A stretch of DNA of 64,000 nt from Rhodocyclaceae bacterium (GCA_020445765.1 JAGRFY010000092.1:15667-79666); one strand, 5' to 3'; shown: positions 28,926-38,293, counted from the stretch's first letter. Translations and numbers: made by a program. Notes: generated by a model not told the origin, from the sequence alone.

Positions 28926-30863
28926 ATGCTGCGCAGTCGCGTCATTGCCATATCCGCGGTCGTGTTGGTTCTGGTGGTCCTGCTGGAGGTGCTCGGCGCG
29001 GCCGCCGGGCGCCGCGTCGACGCGACGCTCGAGCAGGCCCTGGACTGGTCGAGGGAAGTGAGCCTCAACGGCGAACTCGAAGCCTACATGGTGCGCGCCG
29101 CCGGCGAGGCGGCCTCGGCGTTTCTGGCGAATGACGAGGGCTATGCCGCCGAAGCGCGGGAAGCGATGGCGAGGGCCCGGATACGCCTCGAGCGACTGCG
29201 CAGCCGGGATCGTGTCGGCGACGATCTGCGTCGAGAGGCGGCGGGCCTGCGCGCCCGGCAGACGGCGATGTTCGATCAGTTGACGACTGCCCTGGCACCG
29301 CTGGCGCAGCTTGGCGAGACTGCCCGAAACGGGACAGTGGCGGTCGATGCGGTGTATGCCTACGAGGCCGGACTTGCCGGCCTGCGCCAGAGCACGCAGA
29401 CCTTCGCCGACCGCGCGCTGCGCCTGGCCGAAGCCCGAACGGCGCGCTGGCGTGGCATCGCCGATGGACTGTCGGTATTGAGACTGGTGGCGCTGAGCCT
29501 GCTCGTGTTCGTACTGGCGCAGTTGCTGCAGCGTCGCATCGTGTCCCCACTGACGCAGCTGTCGTCCGCGGCCGAGGCAGTCAGTGCCGGCGACTTTTCG
29601 ACGCGTGTCGCCGAGCATGGCGGCGACGAGGTGGGCGAGCTTCAGCACGCCTTCAATCGGATGGCCGAGCGATTGCGCGAGTACGACGACGACAGCCGTC
29701 GGCGACGGCAGCAGTTGACCGAGGCCCTCGAGCAATCCGAGGCTGCCCTTCGAAGCAAGGCCGATTTTGTTGCCAGTATCAGTCACGAATTGCGTACACC
29801 CATGCATGGCGTCATCGGCATGGCGGAGCTGTTGTTGAGGGACGAGTTGGACGACGACGTGCGCGAGCGAGTTGCGGCGATCCATGGTTCGGCCAGTGCC
29901 TTGCTGTCGGTGATCAACGATATCCTCGATTTCTCGAAGCTCGAAGGCGAGCACGCGAAACTGGACGCGAAGCCGGTGAATCTGCGTGCACTGGCCGACG
30001 AGTGCGTCGGGCTGCTGTCGTCGCGGGCATGTGAACGCGGCGTGCAATTGCGCGCCGAGGTCGACGCGGCGGTGCCGATGTGGCTGGTCGGCGATGGCGA
30101 CCGCCTGCGTCAGGTCCTCAACAATCTGATCGGCAACGCCGTCAAATTCACCGAGCGTGGTGCAGTGACGATACGGGCCCGGCGGGTGGCGGAGGGCACC
30201 GGGCGCTTGCGCATCGAGATCGAGGATACCGGCATCGGCATCGCAGCGGACGCGCTGCAGCGGATCTTCGAGCCGTTCGAACAGGCAGATGGCTCGATCC
30301 AGCGCCGCCATGGCGGCACCGGCCTCGGCTTGGCGATTTCTCGCAGGCTGGTCGTCGCAATGGGCGGAGAAATCGAGGTGGACAGCATGCCCGGCGAGGG
30401 TAGTGTGTTCCGTTTCGAGATCCCGCTCGCGGCGTGCGAGCCGCCCGACGCTGAAGCCGCGACGGTCGGAACGATCGCGCCGGTCGGCGCCCATGTGCTG
30501 ATCGTCGAGGATCATCCGGTCAACCAGGCGCTCGCCCGCAGGATGATGAACAAGCTGGGCTGTACGTTCGAACTGGCCGCGGACGGCGGCGAAGCGATCG
30601 AGGCCTTGTCGCGGTCGCCCTTCGACCTGGTCCTGATGGACTGCCACATGCCGGGCATGGACGGCTGTTCGGCGACGCGCGTGATCCGCGCCGGCGAGGC
30701 CGGCACGCCGACCCGGATTCCGATCATCGCGATGACTGCCGGTGCGATGGATGCCGACCGGGTGGCCGCCCGTGACGCAGGCATGGACGACTTCCTGGCC
30801 AAGCCATATTCACTCACCGAACTGCAGCGGGTCGTCGAACGCTGGGTTCGAAGCGCCGCGTAG
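28926..30863 (+). CDS. Hybrid sensor histidine kinase/response regulator
   Basis: 645 residues. Membrane helix 1 (6-27), a ~150-residue helical periplasmic domain, helix 2 (186-203), HAMP (204-256), HisKA with His287 in I-S-H-E-L-R-T-P, HATPase with N-x-x-x-N (399-404) and G-T-G-L-G-L (464-469), and a C-terminal receiver domain with Asp572 in L-M-D-C-H-M-P. Typical BarA/ArcB-like architecture without an Hpt domain; the phosphorelay partner is not adjacent. The ATG at 28926 follows GGAGGG. It is divergent from the Ser/Thr kinase operon. Confidence 0.9.
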   Translation: MLRSRVIAISAVVLVLVVLLEVLGAAAGRRVDATLEQALDWSREVSLNGELEAYMVRAAGEAASAFLANDEGYAAEAREAMARARIRLERLRSRDRVGDDLRREAAGLRARQTAMFDQLTTALAPLAQLGETARNGTVAVDAVYAYEAGLAGLRQSTQTFADRALRLAEARTARWRGIADGLSVLRLVALSLLVFVLAQLLQRRIVSPLTQLSSAAEAVSAGDFSTRVAEHGGDEVGELQHAFNRMAERLREYDDDSRRRRQQLTEALEQSEAALRSKADFVASISHELRTPMHGVIGMAELLLRDELDDDVRERVAAIHGSASALLSVINDILDFSKLEGEHAKLDAKPVNLRALADECVGLLSSRACERGVQLRAEVDAAVPMWLVGDGDRLRQVLNNLIGNAVKFTERGAVTIRARRVAEGTGRLRIEIEDTGIGIAADALQRIFEPFEQADGSIQRRHGGTGLGLAISRRLVVAMGGEIEVDSMPGEGSVFRFEIPLAACEPPDAEAATVGTIAPVGAHVLIVEDHPVNQALARRMMNKLGCTFELAADGGEAIEALSRSPFDLVLMDCHMPGMDGCSATRVIRAGEAGTPTRIPIIAMTAGAMDADRVAARDAGMDDFLAKPYSLTELQRVVERWVRSAA

Positions 30864-30875
30864 GGAGAGCCCGGC

Positions 30876-32321
30876 ATGCTGGCAGCGCTCGATCGGCTCC
30901 TGGGTTCCGGCGACGGCTGGCTGCTGATCGCTACCGCTGCAGTGTACGTGCTGGCGTTGATGAGCGCGGTGCGCGCGATCATGGTGACCCGCACGGCACA
31001 GGGCGCAATGGGATGGGTCATCGCGCTGATGGCCTTGCCGATCGTGACCCTGCCTTTGTACTGGGTGTTCGGGCGGACGCGCTTCGAGGGCTATACCAGC
31101 CGCAGGGCGATCGTTACCGCGCGTGCGCGGGAGGAATTCAAGCCGCTCGATCGGCTACGGGATTTCGAGGAAACTCCCCAGCCCGGTCTCCATGGCTTGC
31201 ATCAATTGGCCTGTCAGCTGTCGGACACCGGATTCCTGGGCGGTAATCGCATGGGCCTGCTGATCGGCGGCCAGTCGACCTTCGACGCGATTCTCGAAGC
31301 GATCGCAGGGGCGCGGCGCTACATCCTTGTCGAGTATTACATCTTCAATGCGGACCGGACCGGTGCCCGGGTCGCCGAAGCATTGATCGAGCGCGCCCGG
31401 GCCGGCGTCGATGTCAGCTTCATGTACGACCCGATCGGCTCCAGCCTGCCGCGCAGGTTTCTCGCCCGAATGATGGCGGCGGGAATCAGTTGCAGCCAGT
31501 TCGATACCACCCGAGGCCGCGGCAACCGCTTTCGCATCAATTTCCGCAATCACCGAAAGATCGTCGTCATCGACGGCCGCACGGCCTTTCTCGGTGGCAT
31601 CAACGTCTCGGACGACTATTACGAAAGCGGCCGTCGCGCGCCGTGGCGGGACGCGCACGTACGCATCGAGGGTCCGGCGGCGATGAGCGCGGCAATCACC
31701 TTCGTCAAGGATTGGTACTGGGCACGGCGCACCCTGCCCGATATGGACTTCGAACTGCCCCAGCCCGCTGGCAAGGCTCGCGCCGTGGTCTGGGCGACCG
31801 GACCGGCCGATGAACAGCCGCAATGCACGGTGTCGCTGCTGTCGTCGTTCAATGCGGCGCGCCATCGTATCTGGATTGCCAATCCGTACTTCGTGCCGAC
31901 CGACCCGATCCTGCAGGCATTGCGCCTCGCCGTGCTGCGGGGTGTCGACGTACGTATCGTGGTTCCGCTGAAGGCAGACCACCGAATCGTACGAATGGCC
32001 TCGCAACTCTACCAGGCGGAGATGGTGCGCGCCGGCGCGCGGGTATTCCGATATCGACGAAGCATGCTCCACACCAAGGCCTTTCTGGTCGACGATCTGC
32101 TCGCCAGTGTCGGGTCGGTGAATCTGGACCATCGCTCGATCCTGATCAACTTCGAGATCACGGCCTTTTCCGACGACCGGGAATTCGTCACTGCGGTCGA
32201 GGCGATGCTGGCGGAGGACATGCGGGACGGCGTCGAGGTATCGCTCGACATGGTCAACCGCCGAAGCTTTCTCAACAGGTTGTCGACCCGCGCGGCGAAC
32301 CTGTTGGCGCCGGTGCTATAG
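30876..32321 (+). CDS. cls: Cardiolipin synthase
   Basis: 481 residues with two N-terminal membrane helices and two HKD phospholipase-D motifs: H-R-K-I-V-V-I-D-G (about 223) and H-T-K-A-F-L-V-D-D (about 392). It joins two phosphatidylglycerol molecules to make cardiolipin at the inner membrane. Length matches ClsA-type enzymes. It starts 12 bases after the hybrid kinase, so cotranscription is likely. Confidence 0.9.
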   Translation: MLAALDRLLGSGDGWLLIATAAVYVLALMSAVRAIMVTRTAQGAMGWVIALMALPIVTLPLYWVFGRTRFEGYTSRRAIVTARAREEFKPLDRLRDFEETPQPGLHGLHQLACQLSDTGFLGGNRMGLLIGGQSTFDAILEAIAGARRYILVEYYIFNADRTGARVAEALIERARAGVDVSFMYDPIGSSLPRRFLARMMAAGISCSQFDTTRGRGNRFRINFRNHRKIVVIDGRTAFLGGINVSDDYYESGRRAPWRDAHVRIEGPAAMSAAITFVKDWYWARRTLPDMDFELPQPAGKARAVVWATGPADEQPQCTVSLLSSFNAARHRIWIANPYFVPTDPILQALRLAVLRGVDVRIVVPLKADHRIVRMASQLYQAEMVRAGARVFRYRRSMLHTKAFLVDDLLASVGSVNLDHRSILINFEITAFSDDREFVTAVEAMLAEDMRDGVEVSLDMVNRRSFLNRLSTRAANLLAPVL

Positions 32322-32431
32322 CAGGACGGGGGCAGACGCGGTGCCAGCGCGATTACCGCAGCGGACGTGGCGCGCCGGCAAGCTGCCCGGTCGCCAGGCA
32401 CGCGGATGACCGGGACAGGGGAACGCCCTGA

Positions 32432-32476
32432 CCCCGTGCCGCGCTGCACCAGGGGCCCTGCAGCGCGGACACGGGG
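32432..32476. other. Long intergenic inverted repeat
   Basis: CCCCGTG (32432-32438), one unpaired base, then CGCGCTGCA (32440-32448) pair with TGCAGCGCG (32459-32467), two unpaired bases and CACGGGG (32470-32476), giving a 16-bp stem with a small internal loop and a 10-nt apical loop. It lies between the convergent cls and ppk2 tails. No T-tract follows on either strand, so it may be a factor-dependent transcript end or a REP-like element. The other ~170 bases between these genes show nothing. Confidence 0.55.
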
Positions 32477-32541
32477 GAGGACTCGGGCCAGTTGGATGCC
32501 GGCGCATGACTCCGGGGGGGCGGGGTCACCGGCAGTCGGCC

Positions 32542-33567
32542 CTAATCGAACCGGTCAATCGCCACCTCGTCGCGCTCCATCAGCGTGGCGGCGTTGCCGA
32601 CCAGCAACGGATCCGGTTCGCGCGCGACGACGGGGTCCTTGTCCGGATAGTCAAGCTTCGACAGGAAGTAACGCATGCAGTTCAATCGGGCGCGCTTCTT
32701 GTCGTCGGACTTGATCACCGTCCAGGGTGCATCGGCGGTGTCGGTATGGAAGAACATCGCCTTCTTGGCTTCCGTGTAGTCGTCCCAGCGGTCGAGGGAC
32801 TGGATGTCGATCGGCGACAGCTTCCAGTGCTTCAGCGGATCGTCGCGTCGCGAAATGAACCGTCGCAACTGCTCCTCGCGACTGACCGAGAACCAGAACT
32901 TGAACAGCCGGACCCCGCTATTGACCAGCATCCGTTCGAGTTGGGGCGTCTGCCGCATGAACTCGAGGTATTCGTGCGGAGAACAGAATCCCATGACGCG
33001 CTCGACGCCGGCGCGGTTGTACCAGGAGCGGTCGAAGAAGACGATTTCGCCCGAGGTCGGCAGATTTGCGACGTAGCGCTGGAAGTACCATTGTCCGCGC
33101 TCGACGTCGGACGGCTTCTCGAGCGCGACGACGCGGGCACCGCGCGGATTCAGGTGCTCCATGTAGCGCTTGATCGTGCCGCCCTTGCCGGCCGCGTCGC
33201 GGCCTTCGAACAGCAGTACCAGGCGTTGCCCCGTCTGTTTGACCCAGCTCTGCACCTTCAGCAGCTCGATCTGCAGCTCGGCCTTGCGTTCCTCGTATTC
33301 CTTGCGGCGCATGCGCTCGCGATAGGGGTAGCTCTCGGGCAGTGGTGCCCGACCGCTGTCTTCCCAGCTGCCATGCGGCGCCTCGGCCACTGCCGTCGCC
33401 ATCGGCGAGTGGCTGATCTGCAGGATCTCTGCAGCAGCCTTGGCCTTTTGCGCGGGCGTCGCCTGCTTGTCGTAGACTTCCGGCGCCTCGTCGCTGCGGC
33501 TCTCGTCGGCTGCCTTGGGCGCTACCTGCTTGCGCATGGGCTGTCGTCCCGAACGGTTGGTCGTCAT
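32542..33567 (-). CDS. ppk2: Polyphosphate kinase 2
   Basis: 341 residues, PPK2 class I size. The Walker A E-G-R-D-A-A-G-K-G-G (about 120-129), the S-W-Y-N-R-A-G-V-E-R lid region and the K-F-W-F-S-V-S-x-E-E-Q-x-x-R-F motif are intact. The enzyme transfers phosphate between polyphosphate and nucleoside (di)phosphates. The first ~85 residues are a charged, alanine-rich extension. It stands alone between convergent cls and a divergent crotonase gene. Confidence 0.93.
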   Translation of the reverse strand: MTTNRSGRQPMRKQVAPKAADESRSDEAPEVYDKQATPAQKAKAAAEILQISHSPMATAVAEAPHGSWEDSGRAPLPESYPYRERMRRKEYEERKAELQIELLKVQSWVKQTGQRLVLLFEGRDAAGKGGTIKRYMEHLNPRGARVVALEKPSDVERGQWYFQRYVANLPTSGEIVFFDRSWYNRAGVERVMGFCSPHEYLEFMRQTPQLERMLVNSGVRLFKFWFSVSREEQLRRFISRRDDPLKHWKLSPIDIQSLDRWDDYTEAKKAMFFHTDTADAPWTVIKSDDKKRARLNCMRYFLSKLDYPDKDPVVAREPDPLLVGNAATLMERDEVAIDRFD

Positions 33568-33715
33568 CGTCTTCTCCCTGGTTGCCGTTGATCAATCAAT
33601 GCCAAATCCGGTGACTGCTGCGAGCAACAGTTCAGGCCGCGCAAAGACGGCCGAAACAAACACAGATAACGCTAAATGTGATAGCAATCAAGCTCGATCG
33701 TCAAAGGAGACTGTC

Positions 33716-34501
33716 GTGTCGGAATTCGTGCAGTATGACCAGCAGGATGCCATCGTCACCTTGACCCTGAACCGGCCGGATCAGCGCAACGCGCTGACGG
33801 ATCCTGAACAATGGGACGAGCTGGCGGAGGCCTGCCGCCGTGCTCAGCGCGATGATTCGGTGAAGGTGGTCATCCTGACCGGGGCTGGCAGCGCATTCTG
33901 CGCGGGCGGCAACGTCAAGGATTTTCACGAAAAGAAGGGGCTGGCCGCCGGCACGCCGGCCCAGATCCGGGAGAACTACCGCCGAGGCATTCAACGCATC
34001 CCGATGGCTTTCTGGCGCCTCGACGTGCCGACCATCGCAGCGGTCAATGGCCCGGCCATCGGTGCCGGCTGCGACCTCGCCTGCATGGCCGATATCCGCA
34101 TCGCCTCGGAGAACGCACGCTTCGCCGAAAGCTTTGTCAAGCTGGGCCTGATTCCCGGCGATGGTGGCGCCTGGTTCCTGCAGAGGATTCTCGGCTTTTC
34201 GCGTGCGGCGGAACTGTCCTTCACCGGCGACATGATCGACGCGCGCATGGCGCGCGAAATCGGCCTCGTCAACCATGTCACCAAGCCAGAACGCCTGCTC
34301 GAGGAGGCTCGCCATCTGGCCGGCCGCATTGCCGCCAATCCGGGCGGGGCGCTGCGCATGACCAAGCGTCTGATGCGCGAGGCCCAGCACGCGAGCCTCG
34401 ACACCGTGCTCGAATTGTCGGCCGCCTACCAGGCCTTGACCCACACTTCCAGCGAACACGAGGCGGCGGTCGCCGACTTTCTTGCGAGCCGCCGGCGCTG
34501 A
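33716..34501 (+). CDS. Enoyl-CoA hydratase/isomerase family protein
   Basis: 261 residues from a GTG start with AAAGGAGA upstream, giving a typical crotonase length. The oxyanion-hole motif S-A-F-C-A-G-G-N-V-K-D-F (about 60) and G-P-A-I-G-A-G-C-D-L (about 110) are present, and the first catalytic-glutamate position reads G-D-G-G-A. Lack of a clear Glu pair at the hydratase positions leaves the reaction (hydratase, isomerase or other) open. Confidence 0.85.
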   Translation: MSEFVQYDQQDAIVTLTLNRPDQRNALTDPEQWDELAEACRRAQRDDSVKVVILTGAGSAFCAGGNVKDFHEKKGLAAGTPAQIRENYRRGIQRIPMAFWRLDVPTIAAVNGPAIGAGCDLACMADIRIASENARFAESFVKLGLIPGDGGAWFLQRILGFSRAAELSFTGDMIDARMAREIGLVNHVTKPERLLEEARHLAGRIAANPGGALRMTKRLMREAQHASLDTVLELSAAYQALTHTSSEHEAAVADFLASRRR

Positions 34502-34520
34502 CGCCGGCCACGTCGACGAG

Positions 34521-35036
34521 TCAGTTGTCGACCAGCGTGATATCGACCATCAGGTCGGCCGAAATGCGCTCGAGATCGGACTGCAGCACGGCGCTGTCGA
34601 AGCCGGCACCGGCCTGCAGCTCCGCGTCGGCGTGGAACAGCGTTTCCGACGACATCGGTGCACTTGCGGTGCGGGTGGTCAGCTTTTCGACGTTGATCGA
34701 ATGCCGGGCGAGCACCGCGCTCAGTTCGGAGACGATGCCGATGCGGTCGTGGCCGACCAGCGATAGCGCGAAGCGTCGGGCGCCGGCCGCTTGCGGCGGC
34801 ACGTCCGACGCCTCTGCGATGACTCGTAGTTCCGGCATCGAGGCCAGGGCAGCGAGCAGCCCGTCGGCCCCTTCCTCCGGAACCTCGATGCGCACGACGC
34901 CTGCGAACTTTCCGGCGAGATGTGCCAACGAGGATTCGAGCCAGTTGCCGTCGCGTTCGCTGATGGCCGCTGCGAGCGAACCGACGAGTCCGGGGCGATC
35001 GTCGCCGATGATGGTAAGCACGAGGGTACGGGACAC
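34521..35036 (-). CDS. gcvR: ACT-domain protein, GcvR-like
   Basis: 171 residues made of two ACT domains, each starting with the G-D-D-R-P-G-L-V or G-H-D-R-I-G-I-V ligand loop. E. coli GcvR has this layout and represses the glycine cleavage operon with GcvA. The glycine decarboxylase genes gcvP and gcvH are in the same window about 26 kb away, which is compatible with, but does not prove, such a role. Symbol is by family only. Confidence 0.7.
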   Translation of the reverse strand: MSRTLVLTIIGDDRPGLVGSLAAAISERDGNWLESSLAHLAGKFAGVVRIEVPEEGADGLLAALASMPELRVIAEASDVPPQAAGARRFALSLVGHDRIGIVSELSAVLARHSINVEKLTTRTASAPMSSETLFHADAELQAGAGFDSAVLQSDLERISADLMVDITLVDN

Positions 35037-35221
35037 GGTCGTCGAGAGAAGTGACTTGGGGATGCAGCGATTCTAGCCCGTAATGCCGTCTCGTCGGCGC
35101 TGCCTGCTTGCCACCGGGCCGTACCCGGCGCGGCTGCGGGCTTCGCAGACCCACTGGCGAGCTGCGTTCGGCGGGCGCCGGCGCTATAGTCGCGAGCCTG
35201 GACAGCAATTTTCGGATCCCG

Positions 35222-35611
35222 ATGGCCAGTGATCGACTCTCTGAACTCAGCGAAGCCGTTCTGACGTTTCGTGACGAGCGTGATTGGGCGCAGTTCCACA
35301 CATTGCGCAAGCTGATCGTCTCCCTCAACCTCGAAGCGGCCGAACTGCTCGAGCACACGCAGTGGCTCGACGACGACGAAATCGAGCGCAGCGTTGCTGC
35401 GGCCGAGCACCGGCAGGCGCTCGGCGAGGAATGTGCCGACGTGCTGCTCTACCTGCTGCTAGTCGCCGAGCGCGCCGGCATCGATCTCGCCGCCGCGACC
35501 TGGGACAAGCTGGCAAAGAACGCGCGGCGCTACCCGGTGGCGCTCGCCCATGGTTCGCGGGAGAAGTACACGCGCTTGCGGGCCGGCAACGGCGAGAGCG
35601 GGACGGACTGA
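35222..35611 (+). CDS. MazG-like nucleotide pyrophosphohydrolase
   Basis: 129 residues, all helical, with the E-A-A-E-L-L-E ... E-E-C-A-D-V-L-L-Y metal-binding E-x-x-E ... E-x-x-D pattern of the MazG/RS21-C6 dCTP-pyrophosphatase family. It probably sanitises non-canonical or excess deoxynucleoside triphosphates. It ends 3 bases before yaeQ, so the two are likely one transcription unit. Confidence 0.85.
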   Translation: MASDRLSELSEAVLTFRDERDWAQFHTLRKLIVSLNLEAAELLEHTQWLDDDEIERSVAAAEHRQALGEECADVLLYLLLVAERAGIDLAAATWDKLAKNARRYPVALAHGSREKYTRLRAGNGESGTD

Positions 35612-35614
35612 CCG

Positions 35615-36151
35615 ATGGCCCTCAAATCGACCGTCTTCAAGGCCACGCTGCAGCTCTCCGACATGGACCGCCAGTACTATGCCGAGCACGCGCTGACGAT
35701 CGCCCGTCACCCGTCGGAGACCGACGAACGGATGATGATCCGGTTGCTCGCCTTTGCGCTCCATGCCGATCCCAGGCTCGGCTTCGGGCGCGGACTGTCT
35801 TCCGACGACGAGGCAGCCCTGTGGCTGCACGACTACGACGGCACCATCAATTTGTGGATCGAAGTCGGCCTGCCCGACGAGCGCATCCTGCGCAAGGCCT
35901 GCGCGCGATCCGAGCGCGTGGTCCTGCTGGCGTATGGCGGGCGGGCGGTCGAGCCCTGGTGGCAGGCCAGCGCATCCGCGCTGAGGCGACACGACAAGCT
36001 CGAAATCCTGACGGTCTCGAGCGCCGAGTCGGCGGCGCTCGGCGAACTGGCGTCGCGCAACATGCAATTGCAGGTCAGTATCCAGGACGGCACGGTGTGG
36101 ATCTCGAACGACGATCGGATGGTGGAGATCCATCCGGCGCGACTGCAGTGA
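35615..36151 (+). CDS. yaeQ: YaeQ family protein
   Basis: 178 residues, matching the YaeQ family in length and in the F-K-A-T-L-Q-L-S-D-M-D-R-x-Y-Y start, the H-P-S-E-T-D-E-R-M-M-x-R segment and the E-V-G-x-P region. The fold is PD-(D/E)XK-like. YaeQ was once reported to compensate for RfaH, but its molecular function is unknown. Starts 3 bases after the MazG-like gene. Confidence 0.92.
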   Translation: MALKSTVFKATLQLSDMDRQYYAEHALTIARHPSETDERMMIRLLAFALHADPRLGFGRGLSSDDEAALWLHDYDGTINLWIEVGLPDERILRKACARSERVVLLAYGGRAVEPWWQASASALRRHDKLEILTVSSAESAALGELASRNMQLQVSIQDGTVWISNDDRMVEIHPARLQ

Positions 36152-36161
36152 GGCCGTCCCG

Positions 36162-36431
36162 TCAGTCGGTGTCTACGCGGCAGATCAGGTCGCCCTCATC
36201 GACCGGGTCGTTTTCCTCGACACAGACCTCGACGATCTCGCCGTCGGCAGGGCAGGGGATGTCGAGCGCTACCTTGCCGGTTTCGAGCACGATCAGGGTG
36301 TCGTCGCGTCCGACCCGCTCGCCGACCGAGACGAGAACGCTTTGCACGGTCACCTCTCCGCTCGCGCAGGAGCCGCAGCTTTCCCAGCATTCCGGATAGC
36401 GTGGAATTCGGACGTCGGTAACCGGGCACAT
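36162..36431 (-). CDS. Cysteine-rich lipoyl/biotinyl-like carrier domain protein
   Basis: 89 residues. The C-terminal ~70 form a barrel-sandwich hybrid domain with the predicted modified lysine in L-E-T-G-K-V-A-L-D-I-P (about residue 52), close to the lipoyl motif E-T-D-K. Before it, residues 9-25 hold a cysteine cluster, C-W-E-S-C-G-S-C, absent from ordinary E2/GcvH lipoyl domains. The protein stands alone, without a dehydrogenase partner. A GGAGAGA site precedes the ATG at 36431. It could be a free-standing lipoyl carrier with redox or metal-binding thiols. Confidence 0.7.
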   Translation of the reverse strand: MCPVTDVRIPRYPECWESCGSCASGEVTVQSVLVSVGERVGRDDTLIVLETGKVALDIPCPADGEIVEVCVEENDPVDEGDLICRVDTD

Positions 36432-36541
36432 GGCGATCTCTCCGGCGTGAGTCTGCTTGCATTCTAGCCCGGATGGCGTCGCGCTCCGTGCTGCCGCGAA
36501 AGGCTTTCGGGGCCCTGGTTTCCTGGCGGTCCCGGTCCACG

Positions 36542-36565
36542 AAAAAACGCGGCCGAAGCCGCGTT
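36542..36565 (-). terminator. Rho-independent terminator of the cold-shock gene
   Basis: On the minus strand AACGCGGC (36565-36558) pairs with GCCGCGTT (36553-36546) around a TTCG tetraloop, followed by a run of Ts (complement of 36542-36545, six Ts counting the stem end). Located 21 bases after the csp stop, a textbook intrinsic terminator. Confidence 0.9.
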
Positions 36566-36585
36566 CTCGATGCAGTCGTCGAGAC

Positions 36586-36795
36586 TTACAGCGGGCGGAT
36601 ATTTGCCGCCTGCAGGCCCTTCGGGCCCTGCCGAATCTCGAATTCGACGCGCTGGTTCTCTGCCAGCGTCTTGAAACCCGTGATCTGGATCTCGCGGAAA
36701 TGCGCGAAGACATCCTCACCGCCCTGGTCCGGGGTGATGAAGCCGAAGCCCTTGGAATCGTTGAACCACTTAACGATGCCGGTTTGAGTACTCAT
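36586..36795 (-). CDS. cspA: Cold-shock-family protein
   Basis: 69-residue OB-fold RNA chaperone with the RNP1 K-G-F-G-F-I-T and RNP2 D-V-F-A-H-F motifs. These proteins bind single-stranded RNA and DNA to melt secondary structure. The ~220 bases upstream (36796-37014) are non-coding and could hold the long structured leader usual for csp genes; I see no single decisive element in them. A strong terminator follows. Confidence 0.93.
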   Translation of the reverse strand: MSTQTGIVKWFNDSKGFGFITPDQGGEDVFAHFREIQITGFKTLAENQRVEFEIRQGPKGLQAANIRPL

Positions 36796-37014
36796 GTGTC
36801 ATGCTTTCCTATAAAAACGGACAATTCGGGCCGAGCCCGCTCGGCAGCATCGATCAAGAACTTAAGCCGGAGACATCAGACCGGGGGCGACAAGGGCGCC
36901 GCACCCCGCGGAAACCACCTGGAACACGCTGCTCGATACAACCGCGGCGTCACGATACACGCTTTTGTGACGGTGTGTGCAGGAATCGTCGAAAAAACGC
37001 GTCGAAGGGCAATG

Positions 37015-37314
37015 TCACTTGGCCCAGCGCTCGTGGCCGACGAATTCCGGCCAGTCGAGCACGCCGTCTCCGTTCTTGTCGAACTGGGCAAACGCACGCG
37101 CCTTGAACGGCGAGACCGCGGCCACTTCCTGCTCGGTGAGGCGACCGTCCTTGTCGAGGTCGGCCTGATCGAATTGCCGGGCAGCCTTTTCCTGGACCTT
37201 GCGGGCGATGTCACCGCGCCGGCCCTGCTGATCGAGATCGGGCACAGCGGTCTGCGCCAACGCCGCCGCGGGCACCAGGGGAGTCAGACAGATGGCAAGA
37301 AGGGTCGATCTCAT
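37015..37314 (-). CDS. Secreted EF-hand protein
   Basis: 99 residues with a Sec signal peptide (cleavage near A-L-A-Q, residue 21) and two EF-hand calcium loops, D-L-D-K-D-G-R-L-T-E-Q-E and D-K-N-G-D-G-V-L-D-W-P-E. A periplasmic calcium-binding protein; partner unknown. Start at 37314 because it places the signal peptide at the N-terminus. Confidence 0.8.
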   Translation of the reverse strand: MRSTLLAICLTPLVPAAALAQTAVPDLDQQGRRGDIARKVQEKAARQFDQADLDKDGRLTEQEVAAVSPFKARAFAQFDKNGDGVLDWPEFVGHERWAK

Positions 37315-37393
37315 GGCGGTTCCCGGCGACTTGGAGCGGCGACCCGGGCGGCAATGAGATAATCGGCCCGGACCTACCCGCATTGAGACTGCA

Positions 37394-38293
37394 ATGACCA
37401 TCCAGTGGTTTCCCGGACACATGAATGCCGCCCGGCGCCAGGCAGCGGAAGCACTCGCACGGGTCGATGCGGTGATCGAAGTCGTCGACGCGCGCCTGCC
37501 GGAAGCCAGCAGCAACCCGTTGATCGCGCAATTGTGCCAGGCGCGCAACCGGCCACGTCTGAAGCTGCTGAACAAGGCCGATCTTGCCGACCCGGTCGTC
37601 ACTGCAGCGTGGCTCGCATTCTACAACCACCAGCCCGGCGTCGTCGCTCACGCGGTCTCCTGCCGCGTTGCCGGCGATGCCACGCGGGTGCCGGATCTGT
37701 GCCAGCAACTCGCGCCGCACCGCAACGACGGAACCAAGCCGTTGCGCATGATGGCAATGGGCATTCCGAACGTCGGCAAGTCGACCCTGATCAATGCACT
37801 GGCGCGCCGGCGTGTCTGCAAGGTCGGTGACGAACCGGCGGTGACCCGACAGCAGCAGACACTCGAACTCGGCGCGGGGCGCCGGCTGACCGACACGCCC
37901 GGCCTGATGTGGCCCAAGATCGAACACGATCTTGACGGCTTCATGCTCGCTGCGAGCCACGCAATCGGCCACAACGCGGTGATCGACGAAGAGGTCGCGA
38001 CAGTGCTTGGCGACGTGCTGCTCGAACGCTACCGAAGCGCATTGCTGGCACGCTACGGAGCGGACGATGTCGAGGACGGTGTCGCCCTGGTGGAGGCCAT
38101 CGGGGAGCGTCGCGGCTGTCGCCTGCGTGGTGGTCGCGTGGATCTCGAGAAGGCCTCGCGCATCCTGCTGCAGGACTATCGCAGTGGCGCGCTCGGCCGG
38201 ATCAGCCTCGAATCGCCCGCCAGCAGGCAACGCATGCTCGAACGTGCTCAGTGCGCCCGTACGACGGCGCCGGACTCCGCGGCCGAGAGCTGA
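37394..38293 (+). CDS. ylqF: Ribosome biogenesis GTPase YlqF/RbgA
   Basis: 299 residues, circularly permuted GTPase: G4 N-K-A-D (about 54) precedes G1 G-I-P-N-V-G-K-S-T (about 123) and G3 D-T-P-G (about 163). The N-terminal W-F-P-G-H-M is the family hallmark. It helps a late step of 50S subunit assembly. The last 46 bases overlap the tail of a gene on the opposite strand. Confidence 0.92.
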   Translation: MTIQWFPGHMNAARRQAAEALARVDAVIEVVDARLPEASSNPLIAQLCQARNRPRLKLLNKADLADPVVTAAWLAFYNHQPGVVAHAVSCRVAGDATRVPDLCQQLAPHRNDGTKPLRMMAMGIPNVGKSTLINALARRRVCKVGDEPAVTRQQQTLELGAGRRLTDTPGLMWPKIEHDLDGFMLAASHAIGHNAVIDEEVATVLGDVLLERYRSALLARYGADDVEDGVALVEAIGERRGCRLRGGRVDLEKASRILLQDYRSGALGRISLESPASRQRMLERAQCARTTAPDSAAES

